Of a stretch of DNA of 64,000 bases, positions 41,661 through 49,944 are shown one piece after another. This stretch comes from an uncultured Collinsella sp. (GTDB lineage: Bacteria > Actinomycetota > Coriobacteriia > Coriobacteriales > Coriobacteriaceae): positions 221,283 to 285,282 of the forward strand of contig CAUGJE010000002.1 in NCBI GenBank assembly GCA_959599915.1, written 5' to 3'. The first letter of the stretch is position 1; every line of letters begins with the position of its first letter. The notes under the pieces are model-generated. The model was given only the letters and a program-made list of their open reading frames with translations. It did no database searches and was not told the DNA's origin. Made by a program: the position numbers and the translations under genes.

Positions 41661-42437
41661 TTACCAACCGGTATAGTAGTCGGTGGTTCCGGCAGCACAG
41701 CCGGAGTCATAGACCTTGCACTCGCCCTTAGAGCCCGTAAAAGTCGAGCCCTGGGCCTTATCGCCCGCGGCAACGACGTAGTAGCCATCGGAATCGCGCC
41801 AAAAGCCCTCGGAATCCTGCGTCCATTCGCCCGTGCGGTGGTGATACAACACGTTGCTGCTGTAATAAGTCTCGCGGCGGCCGTTATAGTTATTGACGCC
41901 GCTCGAGCGCGTCAGACCCGAGCCGTTCGCGCAATACGCAGCAGACGTGTAAGACGAGCCGGAGCCGGCGTTGTAATACGAAGCCTGAACGGCCTCAGCG
42001 GCCTCGGCTTCGGCTGCGGCAGCCTCGAGCGCCTCGCGCTTGGCATCCTCAAGCGTGGAGCGAAGCTCGTCGAGCTCGGTCGACTTGGCGTCGACCTCAT
42101 CCATCGTCAAAAGACTGCCCGCACCGTCGATGCAACCCTGTAGTACAGCGCGCTCGTCATCGGTGGCATAGTCACCGTACATGTTCATAATGATCTGAGC
42201 GCGCATCTCCAGGGAATCGCGCTTTGCCCCCATCGAGGCGTTCCACTCCTGCATAGAGCCATAACCGTCGCCGCGGTAGTCGACGGGCTGCACCAGCGTC
42301 GCCTCGGACGACGTAGATCCGACCGTATCGGATAGTGTCGTCGCGTGGGCATCAGTTGCGCCGGCGCCCGCCAAAAGTGCCACGGTCAGAGCGGCGGAAA
42401 GGGCGGCGGCTTTCGGTTTTCGTGAATCGATCCTCAT
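41661..42437 (-). CDS. Secreted protein with coiled-coil and C-terminal Cys-paired domain
   Basis: A 258-aa exported protein: signal peptide (MRIDSRKPKAAALSAALTVA start; cleavage near ATDAHA, residue about 32), a middle region with a charged Glu/Ala-rich helix (TELDELRSTLEDAKREALE to AAEAEAAEAV, likely coiled coil), and a C-terminal ~100-aa domain with NNYNGRRETYYSSNVLYHHRTGEW, DSDGYYVVAAGDKAQGS and GECKVYDSGCAAGTTDYYTGW (cited by KVYDSGCAAG). The last part resembles 3D/RlpA-like double-psi barrels of cell-wall hydrolases by its YYVVAA...KVYDSGC pattern; that assignment is tentative. GGAGG precedes the ATG. Confidence 0.75.
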   Translation of the reverse strand: MRIDSRKPKAAALSAALTVALLAGAGATDAHATTLSDTVGSTSSEATLVQPVDYRGDGYGSMQEWNASMGAKRDSLEMRAQIIMNMYGDYATDDERAVLQGCIDGAGSLLTMDEVDAKSTELDELRSTLEDAKREALEAAAAEAEAAEAVQASYYNAGSGSSYTSAAYCANGSGLTRSSGVNNYNGRRETYYSSNVLYHHRTGEWTQDSEGFWRDSDGYYVVAAGDKAQGSTFTGSKGECKVYDSGCAAGTTDYYTGW

Positions 42438-42644
42438 GTAGCTGGAAACCTCCGTAGTACGTTTTTGCTGCGTTTAAGCTGCGTGTGATTCGATCGCGCT
42501 GCATAGTACCCCGAGCAAATCGCGACCTGCGGTTTTTCTCAAAAGGTGCACGTCAATTGCGTAAAACTCACATCCTCTCAACAGGAGTTTTCCATAACTC
42601 GAATGCATAAAGCGTGTCAAAAACCCTGTTTTTGCACCCTCTCT
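42438..42644. other. Intergenic region without recognised gene
   Basis: About 200 bases upstream of the secreted-protein gene and downstream of the metY terminator. It must contain the secreted-protein promoter; no confident pair was chosen. No frame with a ribosome site was seen. Confidence 0.45.
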
Positions 42645-42689
42645 ATGCAAAAAAGGCGTCTGTGCAACCATTGCTTGCGCAGACGCCTT
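42645..42689 (-). terminator. Intrinsic terminator of metY
   Basis: A 13-bp stem AAGGCGTCTGCGC / GCAcAGACGCCTT (one G-U) followed on the minus strand by TTTTTTGC; canonical. Confidence 0.9.
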
Positions 42690-42749
42690 GAGCAGGCATT
42701 TTATGCAGTTATACCTATCGAGTCGAAAGAGGTCCTTGCACAAGTCGCC

Positions 42750-44060
42750 CTACTCGTCCAGTGCGGCAAAGGCCTGCTTCAGGTCCCAAATGATGTCCTC
42801 GGCGTTCTCGGTACCGATAGAAAGACGGATCGTGGAGGGTGTGATGTTCTGCTCGGCGAGCTCCTCAGCAGAGAGCTGGGAGTGCGTGGTGGTAGCCGGG
42901 TGTACGACGAGCGACTTGACGTCGGCCACGTTGGCGAGCAGCGAGAACACCTGCAAGTGATCGATGAACTTCCAAGCAGCCTCCTGGCCGCCCTTGATCT
43001 CAAAGGTAAAGATCGAGGCGCCGCCACGGGGGAAGTACTTCTGATAGAGCTCGTGATCGGGGTGCTCAGGCAGGCTCGGGTGGTTCACCTTGGCGACGTG
43101 GCTGTCACCAGCCAGGAACTCAACGACCTTCTTGGTGTTCTCGACATGGCGGTCGACGCGCAGCGACAGAGTCTCGGTGCCCTGGAGCAGGACCCAGGCG
43201 TTGAACGGGCTGATGCAAGCGCCCTCGTCACGCAGCAGGATAGCGCGGACATAGGTTGCGAAGGCCGCGGGACCGGCAGCCTCGGCAAACGAAACACCGT
43301 GGTAGGAGGGATTGGGCTCAGCGATCTGGGCGTACTTTCCGCTCGCCTTCCAATCGAAGTTACCGCCGTCGACGATCACACCGCCCAGCGAGGTGCCGTG
43401 GCCGCCGATGAACTTGGTTGCGGAATGAACGACGATGTTGGCACCATGCTCCAGCGGACGGAACAGATACGGGGTGCCGAAGGTGTTGTCGACAACAACC
43501 GGCAGACCGTGCTTCTTGGCAATCTCGGAGATGGCGTCGATGTTGGGGATGTCAGAGTTGGGGTTGCCGAGCGTCTCGAGATAGATGACCGTGGTGTTGT
43601 CCTTGATGGCACCCTCAACCTCTTCCAAGTTATGGGCATCGACAAACGTGGTCTCGACGCCAAACTGGGAGAGCGTATGCTCCAGCAGGTTGTAGGAGCC
43701 ACCGTAGATGGTCTTCTGAGCCACCACGTGGTCACCGGCCTGGGCAAGGGCCTGCAGGGTATAGGTGATGGCAGCAGCGCCGGAGGCGACGGCAAGACCT
43801 GCCACGCCGCCCTCGAGTGCGGCGATACGGTCCTCGAAGACACCCTGGGTGGAGTTGGTCAGACGGCCGTAGATGTTACCGGCGTCGGCAAGACCAAAGC
43901 GGTCGGCGGCGTGCTGGGAGTTGCGGAACACATAGCTCGTGGTCTGGTAGATGGGCACGGCACGGGAGTCGGATGCGGGATCGGCGCTCTCCTGGCCAAC
44001 GTGCAGCTGCAGGGTATCGAAACCAAAGGTGTGCTCAGGGTTGTTGATGAACTGGCTCAT
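42750..44060 (-). CDS. metY: O-acetylhomoserine sulfhydrylase (MetY) / Cys-Met metabolism PLP enzyme
   Basis: This 436-aa fold-type-I PLP enzyme makes homocysteine from O-acetylhomoserine and sulfide, and may also act on O-acetylserine. Motifs: LQLHVGQESADPASDSRAVPIYQTTSYVF (cited by RAVPIYQTTSYVF), YGRLTNSTQ, IYGGSYNLLEHTL, VDNTFGTPYLFRPLEHGAN and the Schiff-base Lys in HSATKFIGGHG. Length of about 430 aa and the ~50-residue insertion favour MetY over MetB/MetC (~390 aa). AAGGAG precedes the ATG. A Cys-codon leader peptide and a hairpin occupy its 5' leader; a LysR regulator diverges upstream. Confidence 0.92.
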   Translation of the reverse strand: MSQFINNPEHTFGFDTLQLHVGQESADPASDSRAVPIYQTTSYVFRNSQHAADRFGLADAGNIYGRLTNSTQGVFEDRIAALEGGVAGLAVASGAAAITYTLQALAQAGDHVVAQKTIYGGSYNLLEHTLSQFGVETTFVDAHNLEEVEGAIKDNTTVIYLETLGNPNSDIPNIDAISEIAKKHGLPVVVDNTFGTPYLFRPLEHGANIVVHSATKFIGGHGTSLGGVIVDGGNFDWKASGKYAQIAEPNPSYHGVSFAEAAGPAAFATYVRAILLRDEGACISPFNAWVLLQGTETLSLRVDRHVENTKKVVEFLAGDSHVAKVNHPSLPEHPDHELYQKYFPRGGASIFTFEIKGGQEAAWKFIDHLQVFSLLANVADVKSLVVHPATTTHSQLSAEELAEQNITPSTIRLSIGTENAEDIIWDLKQAFAALDE

Positions 44061-44114
44061 GATGATCTCCTTGATCGAACGAAAGTAAATAAAAAGAGAG
44101 AAGTAATTCGCTGT

Positions 44115-44146
44115 CTCCTGATCACGCCGACGGGCGCAAACAGGAG
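44115..44146 (-). promoter_or_regulatory. Hairpin overlapping the leader-peptide stop upstream of metY
   Basis: CTCCTG / CAGGAG outer arms and CGCC / GGCG inner arms enclose the leader peptide's last codons and stop. A ribosome stalled or terminating on the leader would cover one arm. A T-rich stretch (CTCTCTTTTTATT) follows about 17 nt later on the minus strand, so attenuation by termination or by ribosome-site masking are both possible. Confidence 0.45.
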
Positions 44147-44175
44147 CCCGGCATTCGTCTTGGTAAGCAATTCAT
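44122..44175 (-). CDS. 17-residue Cys-containing leader peptide of metY
   Basis: A short frame MNCLPRRMPGSCLRPSA (two Cys codons, at positions 3 and 12) with a strong AAAGGAGG ribosome site lies in the metY leader, about 70 nt downstream of the -10 box. It ends 61 nt before metY. Cys-rich leader peptides upstream of sulfur genes are known in actinobacteria as cysteine-sensing attenuators. Here the placement, strong ribosome site and following hairpin point to the same use. Two Cys codons is few, so this remains inference. Confidence 0.6.
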   Translation of the reverse strand: MNCLPRRMPGSCLRPSA

Positions 44176-44243
44176 ATGCAGGCCTCCTTTCGCGTCCCGG
44201 TTCCGTAGTTGGCTTAATTACCTACCGCCTTTGTGTGTTTTGA

Positions 44244-44272
44244 ATAGTACGGGCATTGTCTCCCTCGGTCAA
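44244..44272 (-). promoter_or_regulatory. metY promoter
   Basis: On the minus strand -35 TTGACC (44267-44272), 17-bp spacer, -10 TACTAT (44244-44249). A GATAGCTATC palindrome (44308-44317) and TAACTTGTTA repeat (44287-44296) just upstream lie between the divergent promoters and are candidate LysR sites. Confidence 0.75.
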
Positions 44273-44333
44273 TCACTTAAATGCGCTAACTTGTTATCGG
44301 TTTTTTAGATAGCTATCGAAAGGACGGGCGCCA

Positions 44334-45236
44334 ATGACCCTCCAGCAGCTTCGCTTTTTGATCGCCGTGGCAGAGTCCGGATCGATCAACGCCGCAGCCC
44401 AGCGCCTCTATACGGCACAGTCCAATATCTCCAATGCCGTCAAAAGCCTAGAGCAGGAGCTCCATCTGGAGATCTTTACGCGCTCCAGCCGCGGCGTCAC
44501 GCTCACCAACGACGGCACCGAGCTTTTGGGCTATGCGCGCCAGGTCGTAGAGCAGGCCGACATGCTCGAGGCGCGCTACGAGGACGGCGGCACCCCGCAA
44601 GCCCGCCTCGCCATTTCCGCCCAGCACTACGCCTTTTCGGTCGAGGCCTTTGTCAACGTGGTCGAGCGCTGCCGCGACAGCAAGTTCGAGTTCATCATGC
44701 GCGAGACCACCACAGCGCAGATCATCGACGACGTACGCGCGTTTCGCAGCGATATCGGCATTCTGTATCTGGACGACTTTAACGCCCGCGTTCTGCAGAA
44801 GGCCTTCGCCGATGCCCGTGCAAGCTTCCATCCCCTATTCGACGCGACGGTCCACGTCTTCGTTAGCGAGCGCCACCCGCTCGCACGCCGCCCGCAGCTG
44901 TCCCTTGCCGACCTCACGCCCTATACGCGCTACAGCTTTGAACAGGGGACCTCAAACTCCTTCTATTACGCCGAGGAACCTTTTAGCTATATCCCTTGCG
45001 ACCGCAACATACGAATCTCGGACCGCGGAACACTTACTAACTTACTTATCACGTCGAACGGTTACACCCTGTCGACCGGTGTCCTCTCCAATGAAATGCA
45101 ATGGGGTATGGCATCGATCCCGTTAGCAGACGCCCCAACGATGCACGTAGGCTATATCATGCACGACGAGCGCAAGCCCTCTCCCCTCTTGCAGCAATAC
45201 CTCGACGAGCTCAACCGCATCATCCATGCCAACTAA
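44334..45236 (+). CDS. LysR-family transcriptional regulator, divergent from metY
   Basis: This 300-aa regulator has an N-terminal winged HTH (residues 1-60: LQQLRFLIAVAESGSINAAAQRLYTAQSNISNAVKSLE, cited by SINAAAQRLYTAQSNIS) and a periplasmic-binding-protein-like effector domain (about 90-295). AAAGGA lies 11 nt upstream of the ATG. Divergent placement with shared palindromes suggests it controls metY and itself, in the manner of CysB/MetR/CmbR; the effector (e.g. an acetylated Ser/Hse) is inferred. Confidence 0.9.
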   Translation: MTLQQLRFLIAVAESGSINAAAQRLYTAQSNISNAVKSLEQELHLEIFTRSSRGVTLTNDGTELLGYARQVVEQADMLEARYEDGGTPQARLAISAQHYAFSVEAFVNVVERCRDSKFEFIMRETTTAQIIDDVRAFRSDIGILYLDDFNARVLQKAFADARASFHPLFDATVHVFVSERHPLARRPQLSLADLTPYTRYSFEQGTSNSFYYAEEPFSYIPCDRNIRISDRGTLTNLLITSNGYTLSTGVLSNEMQWGMASIPLADAPTMHVGYIMHDERKPSPLLQQYLDELNRIIHAN

Positions 45237-45335
45237 CTGTCGGAAGACGGGGTAGAAATCGTAGATTGCTAGCCCCCGGCGGGCATGGCGCTACAATGGT
45301 CACTCACATGAAACGCACTCAACGAAAGGAAGCCC

Positions 45336-45821
45336 GTGAAGGTCATCATCTATACCGACGGCTCGGCCCGATCAAATCCGGGACGCGGCGGCTACGGCGC
45401 CGTGCTCAAATACACCAACCCCGCCGGCAAGACCTTTACCTCCGAGCTTTCGCGCGGCTACGCCAAGACCACCAACAACCGCATGGAACTCATGGCGGTT
45501 ATCGTGGCGCTCGAGGCGCTCAACCGCCCCTGCGAGGTCGAGGTCCATTCCGATTCGCAGTACGTCGTCAACGCCTTCAACAAGCACTGGATTGACGGAT
45601 GGAAAAAACGCGGCTGGAAGACCGCCAACAAGCAACCTGTCAAGAACCGCGATCTGTGGGAGCGCCTGCTCACCGCAAAGAGCAAGCACAAAGTGGAGTT
45701 CATCTGGGTTAAGGGCCACGCCGGCCATGAGCTCAACGAGCGCTGCGACGAACTTGCCACCACGGCGGCCGACGGCAGCAACCTCGATATCGACACTGGC
45801 TTTAACGAGAGCGACCTGTAA
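45336..45821 (+). CDS. rnhA: Ribonuclease HI
   Basis: A 161-aa enzyme degrading RNA in RNA-DNA hybrids. Catalytic acidic residues are visible: Asp8 (YTDGSA), Glu51 (NRMELMA), Asp73 (HSDSQYV) and Asp138 (NERCDELA), plus the basic handle WKKRGWKTANKQPVKN at about 89-104. GTG start at 45336 with AAAGGAAG. Length is normal for RNase HI. Confidence 0.95.
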   Translation: MKVIIYTDGSARSNPGRGGYGAVLKYTNPAGKTFTSELSRGYAKTTNNRMELMAVIVALEALNRPCEVEVHSDSQYVVNAFNKHWIDGWKKRGWKTANKQPVKNRDLWERLLTAKSKHKVEFIWVKGHAGHELNERCDELATTAADGSNLDIDTGFNESDL

Positions 45822-45896
45822 CGGCGTTTTCGCACGCTATTTCCTGCCTCCTCGCGCTACACTCATCCTGTAAACCGAACGGCACGAGGGGGATAC

Positions 45897-47003
45897 ATGC
45901 TGCGCATAGCGACCATCGGCACATCCATGATTACCGACGACTTTATCCAAGTCGTCAACGCCAATGACCAAGCCGCGTTTGTGGGCACGCTTTCACGCGA
46001 TGCCGATCGCGGTGCTGCCTTTACCGCCGAGCGCGGTGGCGAGCGAAGCTTTACTTCACTCGATGAGCTTGCGGCAGCCGCCGACGTCGACGCCGTCTAC
46101 ATCGGCAGCCCCAATGCGCTCCACTACGAGCAGGCGCTCGCCTGTATCGCCGGCGGCAAGCACGTTATCGTCGAAAAGCCTTTTTGTGCCACCGAGGCGC
46201 AAGCGCTCGAGGTCTTTCGCGCAGCCGAGGCGGCGGGCGTCGTAGCCCTCGAGGCCATGCGCCCGCTCCATGACCCTGCTTTCCACGCCGTCGAGGACGC
46301 CCTGGGCGAGATTGCGCCCATTCGTCGTGCATCGTTGCGCTTTGGCAAGTATTCTTCGCGCTACAACGAGGTTCTCGCGGGGCGCGCCACCAATATCTTC
46401 GACTGCCACATGGCATCGGGTTCCCTCATGGACATCGGCGTCTACACCGTCGAGCCCATGGTCGAGATCTTCGGCATGCCCTCCGGTCTTACGAGCATGA
46501 CTACTCTGCTCGACCCCACCACGCGACAGCTCACGCACGGCCCCATCGACGGCTGCGGCTCCATTCTCGCCAGCTATGGCGGAGGCCGCATTTCCGTCGA
46601 GCTTGCGCATTCCAAGATCACCAACGATCTGCTGCCCTCGCAAATCGAAGGTGAGCGCGGCACCATCCAGATTGACCATCTGTCCACGCCCCGCAACGTA
46701 CGCATCGATTATCGCGGTGACGTCGTGCGCGGATCGGCGACCGAGGCGCCGCGCGAGCAAGGCGACAACGGACGCGCGCTCGACCTTCCCAAATCGAGCA
46801 ACACCATGGAGTACGAGCTCGCGGACTTTATCACCGCCATCGGCGGCATCGATAACGTTAAGGAAGAGATTTGGGAGACCCCGGCGGGACGTCACGAGCT
46901 TGGCCACTACCGCGATGTCACGCTCGTCTCGCTGCGCATCATGGATGCCGTGCGCCAGCAGGCCGGCATTACCTTCCCGGCCGATGCAGGCAAGCAGGCC
47001 TAG
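45897..47003 (+). CDS. Gfo/Idh/MocA-family oxidoreductase
   Basis: A 368-aa NAD(P)-dependent oxidoreductase: N-terminal IATIGTSMITDDFIQ (Rossmann start with GTSxI in place of GxGxxG), VDAVYIGSPNALHYEQA, HVIVEKPFCATEAQA (the EKP motif), and C-terminal GSLMDIGVYTVEPM. It acts on an unknown sugar- or inositol-like substrate. GAGGGGG precedes the ATG. The acylphosphatase gene begins 2 nt after its stop. Confidence 0.85.
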   Translation: MLRIATIGTSMITDDFIQVVNANDQAAFVGTLSRDADRGAAFTAERGGERSFTSLDELAAAADVDAVYIGSPNALHYEQALACIAGGKHVIVEKPFCATEAQALEVFRAAEAAGVVALEAMRPLHDPAFHAVEDALGEIAPIRRASLRFGKYSSRYNEVLAGRATNIFDCHMASGSLMDIGVYTVEPMVEIFGMPSGLTSMTTLLDPTTRQLTHGPIDGCGSILASYGGGRISVELAHSKITNDLLPSQIEGERGTIQIDHLSTPRNVRIDYRGDVVRGSATEAPREQGDNGRALDLPKSSNTMEYELADFITAIGGIDNVKEEIWETPAGRHELGHYRDVTLVSLRIMDAVRQQAGITFPADAGKQA

Positions 47004-47005
47004 CG

Positions 47006-47416
47006 ATGGGCTTCTTCGATACGTTCTTCTCCAGCGTCACCGGCGGCAGTCGAGAGCCTCAAAAACCATCAAACGTCGAGCTCGAGCTGCGCCGCAGGCT
47101 TACTGTGCTCGCAAGCGACGAGGCCACTCAAGACACTCCCCTGCGCTATTTCCTACGCTGGGAGGGGCAAGTCCAAGGCGTTGGTTTTCGCTTTACCAAC
47201 ACCAACCTCGCACAGGCACGCGCACTCACCGGCTGGGTGAGTAACATGGAAGACGGGTCAGTCGAGATGGAGATACAGGGAGCTCCGGCAAACATCCTGT
47301 CTCATCTCGAGGCGCTTCATGCCTCCTATGAGCGCATGGGAACGCGTTTTCGCCTCGTAGACGCCCAGACCCGAGCCCCACTTGCCAATGAAGACGGTTT
47401 CATTCCTCGTTATTAG
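47006..47416 (+). CDS. acyP: Acylphosphatase with N-terminal extension
   Basis: A 136-aa protein: about 45 residues of polar N-terminal extension, then the ~90-aa acylphosphatase fold with RYFLRWEGQVQGVGFRFTN (catalytic Arg in VQGVGFR) and LTGWVSNMEDGSVEMEIQG (catalytic Asn in WVSN). It hydrolyses carboxyl-phosphate bonds such as acetyl- or carbamoyl-phosphate. The extension is not usual in stand-alone AcyP. Ribosome site weak; likely coupled to the oxidoreductase gene 2 nt upstream. Confidence 0.88.
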   Translation: MGFFDTFFSSVTGGSREPQKPSNVELELRRRLTVLASDEATQDTPLRYFLRWEGQVQGVGFRFTNTNLAQARALTGWVSNMEDGSVEMEIQGAPANILSHLEALHASYERMGTRFRLVDAQTRAPLANEDGFIPRY

Positions 47417-47429
47417 TATTGTGTGCTAA
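47413..47429. promoter_or_regulatory. Possible Fur/PerR-type operator
   Basis: TTAGTATTGTGTGCTAA is a short inverted repeat (TTAG / CTAA) in the 60-nt gap before the Fur-family gene, at the place expected for an autoregulatory site. It is a weak match to the PerR box. Confidence 0.3.
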
Positions 47430-47477
47430 ATACGGTATCATTTACCTACGACCGTTGATAGAAAAGAGGCGAGGCGC

Positions 47478-47858
47478 ATGGCGGTGCAAAGAAGGAATAC
47501 CAAGCAGCGAAAGCTGGTTCTTGACGCTGTGCGCCAAAGCTATAACCATCCCACCGCCGACGAAATCTACAACGCCGTACGCGAACAGGATGACAAGATC
47601 AGCCGCGGCACGGTCTACCGCAACCTCAATCTCTTAGCCGACGCAGGGGAGATTCTCTCTATTAAGACGCCGGGCGGCAGCCGCTTCGATCGCACCATCG
47701 AGCCGCACGCACATATCATCTGCACCTCGTGCAGCCGCGTCATCGACGTGCCGCTCCCCTTCGATGCCCAACTCGACGACAAGGCGTCCGAGCAAATCGG
47801 CTGGCACGTCACGTCGCACTACACCATCTTTGAGGGTCTCTGTCCCGACTGCCGGTAG
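47478..47858 (+). CDS. Fur-family metalloregulator (PerR/Fur-like)
   Basis: This 126-aa repressor has an N-terminal winged helix (TKQRKLVLDAVRQSYNHPTADEIYNAVREQ, cited by HPTADEIYNAV; recognition helix ISRGTVYRNLNLLADAGEI) and a C-terminal metal/dimer domain with AHIICTSCSRVIDV and a final CPDC, the structural zinc Cys4 site. PHAHIIC supplies His ligands for the sensing metal. PerR, Fur and Zur cannot be told apart without structure-based analysis; the short PHAH-C-CTSC form leans to PerR. GAGGCGAGG precedes the ATG. Confidence 0.88.
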   Translation: MAVQRRNTKQRKLVLDAVRQSYNHPTADEIYNAVREQDDKISRGTVYRNLNLLADAGEILSIKTPGGSRFDRTIEPHAHIICTSCSRVIDVPLPFDAQLDDKASEQIGWHVTSHYTIFEGLCPDCR

Positions 47859-47935
47859 ATGTTTGGGACACGCCTTAAAATCCACCTTTCTGCACTCTGC
47901 AGCAAAAAGTCGATTTCTAGGCATGCCACATATAT

Positions 47936-48734
47936 CTACTCGGCGAGCAGGCGATGCAGTTCCTCTTCGACCGTGCGCACGTAGCGGACACGGTCATTGA
48001 CACCGCGCATGGTAGGGTTGCAGCTCTCCATCAGATAGGGATGGCCCACGACGTTGAGCATGTCGCGATCGTTCTCATTGTCGCCAAACGCCATCATCGC
48101 ATCGGGCGAGATCCCCAGGGCACGACCATAATCGGCAAGCGCGGACCCCTTGCCCGAGTCAAAGCCGATAAAGTCAGTCCATTCGGTTCCCGACGTCATC
48201 ACATCGACTCGGTCGCTAAAGAGACGCTCGAAATACTCCAGGGCCACCGGCTGATCAATTTCGGGCGTCTGGAAGGCAATCTTAATGACATCCTCGTCGA
48301 TGTCCTCGGGACGGTCAACCACCGCCACATCGCAGTGGACCTCATAGCGCAAATGGTCGACGAACGCATCGTTGCCGCTCATGGTGTAGAGGTGCCCCTC
48401 GCACGAAAGGGTCACGTCGGCATGGGGATACGCAACCACGGCATTCGCGATATCCATAGCAAGGCTACGCTCCATGGAACGCTTGACAACGGCATGCCCC
48501 TCGCTCATCACCAGGGCTCCGTTTTCGCATACATAGGCGAGCTCATCGGCCACCGGGGCAAACAGGTAGCGCAGGCTCGCATATTGACGGCCGCTCGCCG
48601 GCATAAACACAATGCCGCGACGATGTAGCTCATCGATGAGCTCAAACGCCTCGGAACGCGGCTCGCGCTCCCCCCGGATGCAGCAACGTGCCATCCAAAT
48701 CGCAGGCGATCAGCTTGATTCCCTCAAGACCCAT
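47936..48734 (-). pseudogene. Cof-type HAD phosphatase, frameshifted at a G6 run
   Basis: The N-terminal 20 codons from ATG 48734 (GGGGGA upstream) read LEGIKLIACDLDGTLLHPG, motif I of a Cof-type HAD phosphatase. The remainder (EREPRSEAFELIDELHRRG, motif II MPASGRQ, motif IV MAFGDNENDRDML) is in the next frame. The switch coincides with a run of six G on the minus strand at 48671-48676. Removing one G joins the two halves as HPGEREPRS. Total span is 799 nt, one more than a multiple of three. It could be a sequencing error, a recent mutation or slippage-based phase variation. Without the join, the second-frame protein lacks the nucleophile Asp. Confidence 0.8.
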
Positions 48735-48762
48735 ATGTTTCCCCCAAAACATCTCATCAACA

Positions 48763-48805
48763 GCAAGACGGACTTTGAATCGTTGCCTCTCAAAGTCCGT
48801 CTTGC
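48763..48805. repeat. Stem-loop with 16-bp perfect arms
   Basis: GCAAGACGGACTTTGA and its complement around an 11-nt loop between the UreE-like gene and the frameshifted HAD gene on the minus strand. No T run follows on either strand, so it may act in RNA processing or as a weak terminator. Confidence 0.6.
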
Positions 48806-48816
48806 ATATATGCGCG

Positions 48817-49392
48817 TTAACCACGCGCCGCCTTTACGATTGTAAAGTCGGGAGCCATACTCACGACAACATCCGCCGCGCTCGACGCAAAGCGCCGACT
48901 GGCATCGAGCTCGCGCGTAACCACCGAGAGCCGAACACCCTCGACACCCCGGAGCATGCGGCCCAAAACAGGCTGCACCGGCGTATACATGCGCACGGTA
49001 TGCTCGTCCGAGTCGCCTCGGAAAAGCGGCGCGTGCATATTGCCGATCTCCCAGCACGCATGCGCGAGCGCAATCGGGTCCATGCGGTCAACTTCGACTA
49101 AATAAACCTCGGCGCTGCGCAGGCGCACGACAACCGCCACGGGCGCCATGCCCAAACGGTCAATGGCGAGCACGTCGCCGTCGGCAAGACGACCGCCGTC
49201 GGACGCCAGCCGAACATCGACCGTGCGCCCCAGCTCCGTCACGCCCACAAACGTGCGCGCATCAGCCTGGTCCCAATCGAGCAGGAGCTCGTCAACTTCA
49301 AAGACACCGCCCAGCTCCCGGCGAAGTAGGAGTTCATAGGACGGATCGTTGAGATTTCCCAAGCATGTCGTCGAAACCAAGCGTTCAGGCAT
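48817..49392 (-). CDS. UreE-like nickel chaperone domain protein (orphan)
   Basis: A 191-aa protein resembling UreE in two parts: an N-terminal beta domain (about 20-90, RELGGVFEVDELLLDWDQADART, LADGDVLAIDRLGMAPVAVVVR, cited in part) and a C-terminal ferredoxin-like part with ALAHACWEIGNMHAPLFRGD, matching the UreE HxLGNRH-x-P metal region, and VLGRMLRGVEGV. UreE delivers nickel to urease. No urease or hydrogenase gene is in the window and the His-rich tail is missing, so another metalloenzyme or a non-nickel role is possible. It lies 3 nt after the FKBP-type gene, a pairing reminiscent of SlyD, another nickel-linked protein. Confidence 0.68.
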   Translation of the reverse strand: MPERLVSTTCLGNLNDPSYELLLRRELGGVFEVDELLLDWDQADARTFVGVTELGRTVDVRLASDGGRLADGDVLAIDRLGMAPVAVVVRLRSAEVYLVEVDRMDPIALAHACWEIGNMHAPLFRGDSDEHTVRMYTPVQPVLGRMLRGVEGVRLSVVTRELDASRRFASSAADVVVSMAPDFTIVKAARG

Positions 49393-49395
49393 GCT

Positions 49396-49824
49396 CTAGC
49401 CCTCGACCTCGACGAGCTCGATATCAAAGTTGAGGTCCTTGCCGGCCAGCTCGTGGTTGGCGTCGAGCGTCACAGCCTCGGGCGTCACGTCAATGACGAC
49501 GGCGGGGACGGGCATACCGCTCGGCGTGGACAGGAAGAGCTTCATGCCCTTCTCGATCTGCTCGATGTTGGGAACCTGCTCGGCCGGGAAGGTCAGGACC
49601 ATCTCGGGGTTGTGCTCGCCGTAGGCATCGGCAGCCGGGATGTGCACAGTCTTCTTCTCGCCCACCTGCATGTCGACAACAGCAGCGTCGAAGCCCTTGA
49701 TCATCTGGCCGGCGCCGCAGGTGAACTCCAGCGGCTCGCCGCGATCGTAGGAGCTATCGAACTGCGTGCCGTCATCGAGCGTGCCGCGATAATGAGTCTT
49801 AACCTTCTTGCCCTGGTTGGACAT
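49396..49824 (-). CDS. FKBP-type peptidyl-prolyl isomerase, SlyD-like
   Basis: A 142-aa protein with the FKBP fold split by an insert-in-flap domain, as in SlyD: KVKTHYRGTLDDGTQFDSSYDRGEPLEFTCGAGQMIKGFDAAV (cited by DGTQFDSSYDRG and GQMIKGFDAAV), then AADAYGEHNPEMV and FPAEQV of the insert, then LDANHELAGKDLNFDIELVEV. The insert gives chaperone activity. The His-rich nickel-binding tail of E. coli SlyD is absent. GGAGG precedes the ATG at 49824. The UreE-like gene follows directly, so the two are probably co-transcribed. Confidence 0.9.
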   Translation of the reverse strand: MSNQGKKVKTHYRGTLDDGTQFDSSYDRGEPLEFTCGAGQMIKGFDAAVVDMQVGEKKTVHIPAADAYGEHNPEMVLTFPAEQVPNIEQIEKGMKLFLSTPSGMPVPAVVIDVTPEAVTLDANHELAGKDLNFDIELVEVEG

Positions 49825-49944
49825 GGTAACCTCCGTGATAAGGGCGGCGCACAACGCGGACCGCCATGAACATATGGCGCTAACTATACCCTAGTCATAC
49901 AATTCAAGGACAGTTTGCAAAGAAACGCTGCAACCGGAGGAACT

